This document shows, piece by piece, positions 11,001 to 19,889 of a stretch of DNA of 64,000 bases (positions are counted from its first letter, which is position 1; the number at the start of each line of letters is the position of its first letter). The position numbers were made by a program, and so were the translations under genes. Source of the DNA: Macrolepiota albuminosa (lineage: Eukaryota > Basidiomycota > Agaricomycetes > Agaricales > Agaricaceae); the NCBI GenBank assembly GCA_027475525.1, contig JAMWFC010000038.1, positions 124,001 through 188,000 on the forward strand, read 5' to 3'. Under the pieces are notes generated by a model, which did not search any database, was not told the origin of the DNA, and saw only the letters and a program-made list of their open reading frames with translations.

Positions 11001-12661
11001 GATCTCCTTGGCGTCTCCTTCGGAGAATAGGCTCCTTCCTCGAGGTCAATGGTGTGATCATAGGGGCGGTGAGGGGGGATCTCCTTGGCGTCTCCTTCGG
11101 AGAATACATCAGCGAACTCGTGATACTCCAGGGGAACTACTTCTCGGAGGATTTGCTCCTCGGTTTTCTGTTCCGGGGGAATAGCGTCCCCTCGTAGGTG
11201 TTCTTCCGGGAGAGAAGGCGAGGTGTGCAGCTGAAACGTGGGAGTCCCATCCCTCATGAGGCGGGCGAAGGGGGCGGCCCCAATGATCCTAATGTCGAGT
11301 GCGCTCGGGTCGATCGGTGTTGCGAAATTATTGGCCGGAGCGGGTGTGGTGCGTGTCTGAGACCGGCAAGGGTAGTTCGGCCCTTTGTACTTGTTCCGAG
11401 GAATGTTTGGGGGTCGATCAGGGCCTTGCGGTCTCGGACGGGCGTGGGTGGTGCATGCGTGGGGAGCGCGGCAGTCGTCCCGGGGGTGTCGGGCGTCGGG
11501 TCGTTTCCTAGGGCCCGGAGGTGCACAGTGGTCGAGGGGTGGTCTTCGGGTCCCGGGAAGGTCATGGTGAGCGTCCTCCAATCGATGTCGGGGTTTGTGT
11601 CGTGCAGCCAGGGTAGTCCCAGCACCATCGGGGTCGATTCGTGAAGTCGCGTGACCAGGAAGTCGGAAGTGAACTCGTAGTTGTTGTCCAGGGTCACGCG
11701 TCCCGAGTGAGACCTTTGGATGGGGCCGGAGGAGGAGGGGGTGCCGTCGAGGCGCTGCAGGCGGAGGGGCTGGTCGAGGGAGTCGTGGGGGAGGTCGAGG
11801 GCGTCGCTGATGAAAACGTGCCGTCGAGGCGCTGCAGGCGGAGGGGCTGGTCGAGGGAGTCGTGGGGGAGGTCGAGGGCGTCGCTGATGAAAACCCCGGT
11901 AGCTCCGCTGTCGATAAGGGCCGATACTGGTCCCGGAGTGCCGTCCAGCCTGGCATTGATGACGAAGGATCGGGACGAGCAGGACTGGAGTCCGGGGGGT
12001 GGTGGGAGCTCGTCCGGGGGTCCTTTGGGGTTGGGTTCGAGGAGTGGGGGATGTCGAAGAGGAGTTGCTGGTTGTCGGGGGTCGGGTCCCGGGTCAGGCG
12101 AAGGGTGAGGTGTCGCCAATCGATGCGGGGGTTAGTGTCCCGGAGCCACGGGAGCCCTAGGACCAGGGGTGCGGAAGGGTGGAGTTTGGTTATCAACATC
12201 CGGAGGGTGTGAGTCTGTCCGTTGGCGAAGGTAACGGGCATACGCACAAAATGAGTGATGTCCCCCACCGTAGAGGCGTCGCCGTCGAAGAGGCAGAGTC
12301 GTACCGGGACCGGGAGTCGCTGGGCGGGTTCCGGGGCGAGGGTAGACCATGCTTCGTCGATGAAGTTGTCGGTGGCGCCACTGTCGACGAGGGTGTTGAG
12401 GGGGGTTCCGGAGGGGGTGAGGCGGGTTTTGAGGAGGAGGGAGTGTGAAGAGTGGGAGGGTAGGTAAGCCGTGAGGGTGTCCTGTATGAGCGTTGTAGAG
12501 CGAAGATGTGAGACCGGGGCGGAGAAGACGTCGGGGTCGATTCCGCGATTTAGGGCGTCTTCCGGGTCTAAATCGCTGGGTCGTTTTCCGAATACTCGTA
12601 GGTGGCGTCCTCCCCTTCGAAGGTCCAGGTGGCACGTCCCATGACCTGTCGTTTGGGGCAC
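8032..12661 (-). CDS. pol: Chr-B pol: two retropepsin-like domains, RT, RNase H, integrase, chromodomain
   Basis: Read downwards: first retropepsin-like domain (VDSGATDNF at about 12371-12388, then PLVLGLPWL), second one ([10 protein letters not shown] at about 11894-11916, then PMVLGLPWL), reverse transcriptase (10925 down, with VYLDDILIY at about 10480-10497), RNase H ([14 protein letters not shown]), integrase with an HHCC zinc site and D, D, E in DHIVELPE (about 9090), SDRGPLF (about 8915) and [10 protein letters not shown] (about 8815), and a C-terminal chromodomain (YHYEVEDIL to [13 protein letters not shown], about 8080-8260). A TGA at 9789-9791 replaces an Arg codon (CGA) in RNase H. 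The 77-bp duplications at 9575, 10953 and 11741 shift the frame three times and are probably not real. A further frame change near 12000 lies in a G-run. Pol is in the -1 frame relative to gag. If the duplications are artefacts, only the TGA and the G-run indel disable it. Confidence 0.92.
9575..9728. repeat. 77-bp perfect tandem duplication no. 3
   Basis: Copies 9575-9651 and 9652-9728, between RNase H and integrase of Chr-B. 77 is not a multiple of three, so it splits one open frame into two. Confidence 0.95.
10953..11106. repeat. 77-bp perfect tandem duplication no. 4
   Basis: Copies 10953-11029 and 11030-11106, just before the RT domain of Chr-B. It is the reason the frame from the protease side runs into a meaningless sequence at RT. 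Confidence 0.95.
11741..11894. repeat. 77-bp perfect tandem duplication no. 5
   Basis: Copies 11741-11817 and 11818-11894, inside the second retropepsin-like domain of Chr-B. It separates the DSGA half from the LGLPWL half by a frameshift. Confidence 0.95.
12568..12660 (-). promoter_or_regulatory. gag/pol overlap with candidate -1 frameshift site
   Basis: Gag ends at the TAG at 12568-12570. The pol frame, -1 relative to gag, is already open from 12661. Eighteen bases before the gag stop the sense strand reads TCGGAAAACGAC; Chr-A has ACAGAAAACAAT at the same distance from its stop (19885-19887), followed by a residue string LAI/PAI and stop. The conserved GAAAAC is a candidate slippage site, though not a canonical XXXYYYZ heptamer. 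Inference only. Confidence 0.4.
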
Positions 12662-15519
12662 TCGGAGATGAAATGATCTTTCTCACCACAAAGTATGCAG
12701 ACACCCTCCCTTCTCCGTCGTTCCTGCACATCCGTCGGGACTTCAATCCAGGGTCGTCCCCTCTTTTGAAGCCGGTTGGCTCGGAGGGCCTCTTCGTCCC
12801 GCTCGTCGTCGAAGTCGAAGTCTTCGGGGTCTTCCGGGGGTTCCTCGGGGCTTGGCACGTCGCCCGGGTCGTGGGCGGCCACGGCGGCGTTGAGTTGGGC
12901 CTGGGGGCGGGCGCCGCTGCCGGGGTTAGCATTGGGCGGGCCGCGACTCACCGGGGGTCGGCCGCCAGGGAACGCGGGGGGACCGGGGTTTCGACCTTGG
13001 GGGTTGGGAGCTTCGCCGGAGGGCCAAGGGGGTCCTCCTCTAGGGTTCCAGGGGGGTCGGGAATTCGAATACTCGCTGCGGTCTTCCCAGTAGCGTTGGT
13101 CGATCTGCATGACGAGGGCCTTGTATCCGTCGTAGGAGGGTTGTTTCGGGGCGAGTCGGAGGACGTCCTTGATGCGTTGTGGCAGGGCGCGGCGGAGGGC
13201 GTACCGGAGGGCGCTGTAGTTCCAACCTGTTTCGTAAGCTTCCTTCTCAAAACGTACGATAAAGGTGGTGAAACGTTCTTCCGAGCGCATCCGGAGATTG
13301 AAAAGGTTGTCCTCGGCCTCGGCCATGGTGTCGTATATCCCGAATTTCCCGGAGAACTCGTCGACGAAGGCTTGCCAGCGAGCGAGTGCCAGGTTGTTGG
13401 GGTCGAACTGGATGAGGGCCGTGTAGTGGTCGAAGGCGATCCCCTGGAGGTATGACGCAGCAAAGGCCACCCGGGAGCTGTCAACCTGAAACGTGAGTGG
13501 CTTTGCCTGGAATGTATTGAGACACTGAGTGAGGAAGGTACGCCATTTTCGGGGGTCCCGGCCCGTGAAAGCGTCGGGCTTTTGGATGTCCAGTCGTCCT
13601 TCGCGGGTGAGGGCGTCGCGAGCGTCGTCCGGTCCGGCAGCGTTACGGGGAGGGGGGCCAGCATTGTAATAATAGTAGTAATGATTACCCCCTCGCGAGC
13701 GTCGTCCGGTCCGGCAGCGTTACGGGGAGGGGGGCCAGCATTGTAATAATAGTAGTAATGATTACCCCCCCTCCTTGAGGAGGGAAAGCACCAAGGGCGG
13801 AACCCCACCCGCCGGGAGGTCCTCCTCCAGGTGGCTCACCTGGGGGTCCACGCCCGGGAGGTCCGTTGTCCCAAGGGGGTTCGTTCCTGCCAGGAGGGGG
13901 CCCGGGTCTCCACGCAGGGAGTGGCGGAGGTGGAGGGCCTGGGGGTCGTCCTCAAGGTTCAGCTGGGGGTGGCGGAGGCGGTCGGGGAGGGTTCGGCGGT
14001 GTCGGGTCGGGCGGAGGGGGGTTAGGTGCTGGGTCGGGTGCCGGGTTGCGCGGGGGACGTTCATTCCGGGAGGGTCGGGCTTGCATCGGGGGTCGCGGGG
14101 GGTTCCGTAGGTCGAAGTGGGGTGGCGGATCGCGGCGGAAGTTGCGTTCCGGAGGGACCGGGGCTGACGTAGGGGGCGGTACCGGGACGGGCGCGGGCGC
14201 GGGACGTGGTTCGTTGTTGCCATGCGTAAGCTCGAGGGACCGGGGCTGATGTAGGGGGCGGTACCAGGACGGGCGCGGGACGTGGTTCGTTGTTGCCATG
14301 CGTAAGCTCGTCAATGTAGCACAGCGTGTCGTCCGTGCTAGGGGTGTCCGCGCGGGTCTGCCGGGGTTCGCCGGGGCCGGGGGTCGGGCGTTGTCTGTTC
14401 GCGGGAGGGGTTCCAGGGGTCTTTGGGGCTGTCCCCAGGTCTCGAAGGTACTAGGGACGGAGTTAGCCCTGCGGCGATTTGACAAGCCTACCGTGCGGGC
14501 CGCAGGTTGATCGAAGAGGCCTCCAGCCGGGTTGAGGGACCGTAATATGGCTGAGGCGTTCTGCCGTTCTTCCCGTTGTCGTTGCTCCAGAGTGGGGACC
14601 GTGGGGGCTGCCGGGACTGCTGGGGCCGGTTCCGGGGGTTCCCGTCGAATGTGAATCGAGCGACCTGGGTCCGCGGGGTCGTTGATGGGCCGAGGGGAGG
14701 GGGACGCGTGGACTTCGTCGAGCAGTTGCTGTAATTCTTCCCGGAGGATCGTATTGCGCCTATACTTTACCATGGTTTGCTCCGGGAGTTCTCCTCGCGT
14801 GAGGCGATCCCCGAATTCGACCAGGCAGTGAGCCCATTCCTCCGGAGTGCCTTCGAAGTCGTCGTGTCCGAATTCCACGAGCAGCGTCCTGGTCCGTTGC
14901 GCAAAGTCCTCTGGTGAGATCCTGAGGGAGCGGAGTACCTCGTCCCGTTGCCGTTCATACTCCTCGAGGCGTCGTCGTCCCATTGGCGAGGGAGGGGTTC
15001 GAGCGGGTGGGGCGGCGGCCGGGTAATGACGAAGGGGGTAGTCGGGGTAGGGGGGTCCTCGGGGTTCTCGGGGTTGGGGGACAGGGCGCTGGTAACCGTA
15101 GTAGGGGGTGGGTGCAAAGGGGCCCTCGCTGGGGGGAATCGGGCGCAGGGTTGGGGGACAGGGCGCTGGTAACCGTAGTAGGGGGTGGGTGCAAAGGGGC
15201 CCTCGCTGGGGGGAATCGGGCGAGGTTCACTGGGTACAGGTGGGGTCTCCGGCAGGCCCCCGGAGATGCTCCGGTACGAGGGGACCTCCACGGGTCGCGC
15301 CATGGCTAAATTGGGCGGAGGGGCCCAGCTGGCTGAGGGCCCCAGGTCGTAGAGGGACGGGTCGGGGGCCCAGTGGCGGTGGAGGTATGGAGGTTCGTAC
15401 GGGAGAGGCGGGTAGACGGGGCGGGGGGTCTGCGCGGAGTAGTGGTCGGGTACCGGGCGTCCGTAAGGGTCGGTCTGGTACCCGGTGGGGTAGTAAGTGT
15501 GAGTATACGTAGCCATCAA
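12568..15519 (-). CDS. gag: Chr-B gag: capsid and CCHC nucleocapsid
   Basis: Starts with MATYTHTYYPTGYQ near 15519, followed by a Pro/Tyr-rich N-terminal part, an alpha-helical region (about 14983 down, MGRRRLEEYERQ) and the Retrotrans_gag-like capsid (about 13470-13080, with FDHYTALIQFDPNN, RFEKEAYETGWNY and ALRRALPQRIKDVL). A CCHC knuckle [14 protein letters not shown] lies at about 12658-12700. Chr-A gag at 17184-19887 has the same plan. Two 77-bp duplications (13616, 15071) break the frame artificially. An imperfect 82-bp repeat at about 14152-14315, with base differences between units, is by contrast a true internal repeat. Unbroken gag would be about 930 residues. Confidence 0.88.
13616..13769. 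repeat. 77-bp perfect tandem duplication no. 6
   Basis: Copies 13616-13692 and 13693-13769, in Chr-B gag upstream of the capsid. It covers an odd run of Tyr codons (TAC/TAT) that is also present once in Chr-A near 18783-18805. Confidence 0.95.
14152..14315 (-). repeat. Imperfect ~82-bp tandem repeat in Chr-B gag
   Basis: Two adjacent units starting at 14152 and 14234 share most of their sequence but differ by substitutions and a short deletion. Unlike the 77-bp duplications it is diverged, so it is an old, genuine repeat in the Pro/Arg-rich part of gag. Confidence 0.7.
15071..15224. repeat. 77-bp perfect tandem duplication no. 7
   Basis: Copies 15071-15147 and 15148-15224, in the N-terminal Pro-rich part of Chr-B gag. 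It separates the first 130 or so codons from the rest by a frameshift. Confidence 0.95.
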
Positions 15520-15536
15520 GAACGGTGTAAGGAGAG

Positions 15537-15549
15537 AGTCTTGATATTA
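15537..15549 (-). promoter_or_regulatory. Chr-B self-priming primer-binding site
   Basis: Directly inside the 5' LTR the sense strand reads TAATATCAAGACT. It does not begin with TGG as tRNA-type sites do. Its exact 13-nt complement AGTCTTGATATTA occurs inside the LTR (15933 down to 15921), about 25-30 bp after a TATA-like box. This is the arrangement known from Tf1-like elements, where the 5' end of the transcript folds back and primes reverse transcription. Confidence 0.75.
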
Positions 15550-16297
15550 TGTCAGGTTCCGCTGAGTCGGGGGCCTTCCGGGAAAGCAACGCCCTTACGA
15601 TGCGGACTTGATCTACGAATACTCAGGTGTCTGGAACTCTGGGGCTAGGACTCCGGGGTTCAAGACGAGGACAGGGGTAATCCCGGGAAAGGGGACTAGA
15701 GTCCGGGAGTTTTGGGTTGGGGGAGGCTGAGAGTTAGAGGGGGTCGAGTCGTGAACCGGAGGTTCTAAGACGAGACCAAGTTAGTAACTTAAGAGTTGCG
15801 AAGTGCGTACCAAACTTATAGCACGCGAATACTAAGGCGTGCCAGTCAAAGCATACCAAACAAGGCGTACCAGTCAAACAAAGGGCACGCAGTATCCAAG
15901 TAACAGTTATGCAAAGTATGTAATATCAAGACTACCGAATACAACAGGGAGCTACACTATAAGTACTGCGGGGCCGGGTCTCGGGGTTCCGGGATGTCTG
16001 GGATGGGTTCCGGGGGTTATTGAGTAGCGGCGGGGGCTGTATACTGGGATCGCGCGTGTGGGGCGCACGATCAATTGGCGCGGATGGAGCCGTGATGCGT
16101 GATGCGTGATGGCCGGCACGAGTCGCGTGATCTGATTGTTGATCGGGGCTGGTGACGGCTGATGGCGGTCCTTGATGCGCGTGATGGCGGTGTCGGCGGT
16201 CGTGATGGCGGGGCGTGTCCTGTGGGGTCAGAGGAAGGGTCCCGGAGGGTGTTCCAGGGGTGTCCCGGGGTGGGCCCGGAGGGGAGGGGTCGTGACA
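15550..16297 (-). repeat. Chr-B 5' LTR (748 bp)
   Basis: Same length and ends as 5075-5822. The seven differences are all A or T here against G or C there. It carries the presumed promoter for gag-pol. Confidence 0.95.
15933..15963 (-). promoter_or_regulatory. Chr-B LTR core promoter and inferred transcript start
   Basis: The sense strand has CTTATAG at 15963-15957. The self-priming complement begins at 15933, 24-30 bp downstream, the usual TATA-to-start distance. If self-priming operates, the transcript must start at or very near 15933. The same block is present in the 3' LTR at about 5458-5488. Confidence 0.55.
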
Positions 16298-16302
16298 ACC
16301 CC

Positions 16303-17151
16303 GACCCCCCAGTAATTCCTGCCTGAAACCCCTCCTTTGAAACCCACCTCTCAGCGCGCCCCCGGGACACATCAGGCCAAGACCAACCTGATCCGATGCC
16401 ACCCCGACCAAGGCCGGCCCAGCCCAGCCCGATGCCCAGCCCCCAGGTAAGACCTGAAGCCCTGCTGATGTGCTATGTGCCCTGGACGCCGTCCCAAGCC
16501 TCGATTGATCAAGCCCGGAGGCTGCCCCCACTTGACGCCGCCCTTCCGGTGCCACTCCCAAGCCTGGGCAATACACCGCAACCCATCTACACCCCCAAAA
16601 CCACATGGCCACAGAGGACTTACACCCGGACAATACACCACACGGGATGCACCACATGGAGGGGGGGCATGGACCTTGTCCAGGGGACCCAGAGCTCACC
16701 CAGCACCTGGTACTTAACCCGCAGCTTGTAGTACGTTATGGTAGTCTTGATATTGCTATAACTCCCGTCTCTACGCTTGTTATTTATCTACTTATTGAAT
16801 CTATTCATTTTCCTCCAACCTTAGTCTCCCGGTCTTAAGTCTTACTTTCTTCTTTCCGTCTCCCAGTCTTAGTCTCAGTCTCCTGGTCTCAGATTGCCCT
16901 TGACCCTTCCCCTCAGTATCTCCTCCACCTCCCGGCTTCATCTCTACTTTGCCGTGTCTTGGACTCAGCCCAAGACTCCACCCCTGCCAGCCTCACCTTT
17001 GACCTCCTGTGTACACCCCAGAACGCTCCCAGAGCCCTGCCAGCTGCCTCCAGAGCATACCCCCAGCCCCCGGAGTTATCCGTAGACGTCGAGTCTGCCT
17101 AGTAAGGATTCGCTCACAGTTGGAAGCCCCCGTTGTTAGCGGAACCTGACA
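16303..17151 (+). repeat. Chr-A 5' LTR, remaining 849 bp
   Basis: Continues the LTR begun at 5048 and ends GGAACCTGACA. It contains AGTCTTGATATT at 16743-16754, matching 10 of 13 bases of the complement of the sequence just inside the LTR (17152 on, TATTATCAAAACT). That fits a decayed self-priming pair. Confidence 0.9.
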
Positions 17152-17183
17152 TATTATCAAAACTCTCCCTTACCCCATTCTCG

Positions 17184-19887
17184 ATGTCTACATATACATA
17201 CACCCCCATCTACTACTCCTGGGCTACCAAACCAATGCCTACGGTCGCCTGCTGCCTAAACAGTACAGTCACAGCATCCCCCAACCCGCACACCCACCTC
17301 CGATCCCTGAAATCTATCTGGCACCATGATTCTGGGGCCCCGACCTGAATGGAGCCTACGGCCCCTCTGCCAGCCAGCTCCTACACCCCCCGGACTGGCG
17401 GATGTACGCCAACCCCCCCGTCAACTCTGGCTCCTATGGGATGATATCCGGAGGACTCCCCGAAACTCCGTGGGAGGCCCCCCTGCCTCTAGCCAGCAGA
17501 GGACCATTTGCACCCTGGCCACAGCCCGCCCAACCCCAACTACCCCCTCAAACACCGAAACCCCAGAACCCCCTCAGAATCGACCATGCCCCATGGTGGC
17601 CCTGCTGGCCCGCCCTCCGACCTCCCCTCTGAAACGACAAACAGAAGACTACCTCCGACAGCGAGACGAGGTGCTACGCACACTCTGCACCTCCCTGGAG
17701 GAGTTCGCCCGACGCACACATGCTCTCTTGGTTACCCTCGGTAACCACGACCTCCGGGGCACACCGGAGAAGTGGGCCAATCACCTCCTCTGCTTCCACG
17801 ACCAACTCCAAAAGAGGACCCTCTCCGACAACACCAAAAAGACACTGCAAGTGGACCTGACACTCCGAGATGAGCTCCAAAACCTGGTAGACAAGATCCA
17901 CACCAGCCCCAACCCCCGCTGCTTTGAGGACCCCTTGGACCTGGCCCGCTCCTTCCACATACAAAGAGACAAGCCCCGCTTGGGTACCTGGGGAAATCCT
18001 CCACATCGTGACCAACGACAACAAGAGGAGCTCAACGCTGCCTCCGCCACCTTGCGGTCCCTAAACCCGACGGGGGGCCTCTTTGACCAACCCGCTGCCC
18101 ACACCGTCGGACTTTCTGCCCATTCCCAAGCCTACTCGGTGCCTGGCACCTTCAACACATGGGTACAAGCGGCCGAAGGTAACTCTCCACCCTCAGAAGA
18201 CAACCCCCACCCCAAGAGCGACGATCCTTTGGAAGATACCCTCTCATACATTGACGAACCCCAAAACCCAGGACCTTCCCCTGACCCCCCCAGAAACCCC
18301 CCTCTTGCTTCTGCTCCTGAGCTCTTTCGTGAACACCCCCCCATCTGGACCTGCGTCCCCCCGCACTCACGAGGGACCTCCAGGGCTGCAAGGTACCACC
18401 TGACCACAGCCTGGGCAAGTCCTGCACTGACCTCTCTTTGAGCCAGGACCCCTCCAGGCCTTCCCCGACCAAGGGCCCCCCTGGCCTCCACGTGGCCCTG
18501 AAGCAGGGCCACCTCGACCTCTCTATGGTCAACCGCCCCAACGCCCTCCCGGACAAGGGCCCCCTCATCCCCACCCTCCTCCCCCTGGACGAACCTCCGC
18601 TGCCCAACCTCTCAGACCTGGTGGCCCCCCACCACCCCACAAGAATCCTCCAACCCTCAGTGGGCTCCCAGACCCCCGCCAGGAGGTCACGGACAGCCCC
18701 CCAGAGGAGGCCCGCCTGACAAAGGACCCCCCAGAGGATGGGGCGCCACTGCGGGCGCCTTTCCATCCCAGCAGGGAGGAGGAAATCATTACTACTACTA
18801 TTACAACGCTGCTCTGCCTCCCCGAAACTCGATTCCCCAGGACAACACCCAGGACGCTCTCGCCAGGGAAGGTAAGCTAGACATCCAGAAGCCTGAACCC
18901 TTCCACAGACGCGACCCCCAAAGATGACGGACCTCCCTCATGCAGTGCCTCAACATGTTCCAGGCCAAGCCCATCATGTTCCAACTCGAGAGCTCCCAAG
19001 TGGCATTCGCCGCCTTGTACCTGCAGAGCCTGGCCTTCGACCACTACACGGCTCTTCTCCATTTTGACCCCAACAACCCTGTTCTGTCACAGTGGCCGGC
19101 CTTTATCCAAGAATTTTCAAGCTGGTTTGGTATCTTTGATACCGTCACAGAGGCCGAGAACAACCTATTTAACCTCTGGATGAGGTCTGAAGAGCGGTTC
19201 GCCACCTTCATTGTTCGATTCGAGAAGGAGGCCTACGAGACGGGCTGGAACTACAACGCCCTTCAGTTCGCCCTCCGACGCACGCTTTCCCAACGGATCA
19301 AGGACATCCTCTGTCTCGCCCTCAAACAAGCGACCTACAATGGCTATAAGGCCCTGGTGACACAGATTGACCAAAGGTACTGGGAAGACCGCAACGAGTA
19401 CTCCGGGTCCTGAGCCCAGTGGAACCCTCTGGGAAGACCCTCCTGGAAGACTACCTCCTCTGGAGCCCCCAACCCAGCACCTCCAAACCCCACCCTGCGC
19501 TCTGCTCTGGGACGAGAACCCCCAGGGCCACCCTGTGCACCAGCCCCCAGGCCACCCACCGCCCTTAATGCTGCCGACATCCACGACACCTCCGACCCCC
19601 TTCCCAGGAACCCCGACAACCATGACGCTGCCGCCAACAACCACCCCGAGGATGACGAGGAAGAGGCTCTTCACGCCAACTGGGTCTGGAACCCTGACCG
19701 ATCCTGGATCGATGTCCCCGAAGAGGTCCAGGAGCAGCGACGGCAGAAGGGCACCTGCCTCCTCTGCGGAGAGCTCAGACACTTTATTGGTAGCTGCCCA
19801 AAACGGCAGGCCATGGGACGGGCCACCTGGACTCTTGACAGGGAAGACTGCGACTTTCAATTCACAGAAAACAATCTGGCGATTTAG
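17184..19887 (+). pseudogene. gag: Chr-A gag, decayed
   Basis: Begins MSTYTYTPIYYS, parallel to the Chr-B gag start. The middle (17326-18441) and capsid part (18940-19413, with FDHYTALLHFDPNN and RFEKEAYETGWNYNAL) align with Chr-B gag, and a CCHC knuckle CLLCGELRHFIGSC follows at about 19760-19801. Several stops and frame changes separate these blocks. The stop at 19885-19887 corresponds to the Chr-B gag stop. Not functional. Confidence 0.85.
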
Positions 19888-19889
19888 GA

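Larger units (their letters stand above)
5075..16297 (-). mobile_element. Chr-B: young minus-strand chromovirus nested in the Chr-A LTR
   Basis: An 11.2-kb element with two 748-bp LTRs differing at 7 positions and a perfect 5-bp TSD. In sense (minus) orientation: 5' LTR, self-priming site, gag with a CCHC knuckle, pol (two retropepsin-like domains, RT, RNase H, integrase, chromodomain), then an antisense intron-containing accessory gene, polypurine tract and 3' LTR. The sense LTR starts TGTCACGA and ends GGAACCTGACA, like Chr-A, so the two are sister families. Its base composition is strongly G+C-rich and unlike TE-X. Six 77-bp duplications fall inside it and artificially break gag and pol. 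Apart from these I see one TGA in pol and a likely G-run indel near 12000. Confidence 0.95.

Noticed and set aside
10583..11030. Continuation of the open frame from the Chr-B protease as a Pro/Ser/Thr-rich domain
   Set aside because: It is RT sequence read in the wrong frame after duplication no. 4; the true RT frame starts at about 10950.
12508..13455. Plus-strand open frame of 315 codons over Chr-B gag
   Set aside because: Shadow of gag in G+C-rich sequence: no introns, no motif, no counterpart in Chr-A. Unlike the antisense gene at 5951 it is not conserved.
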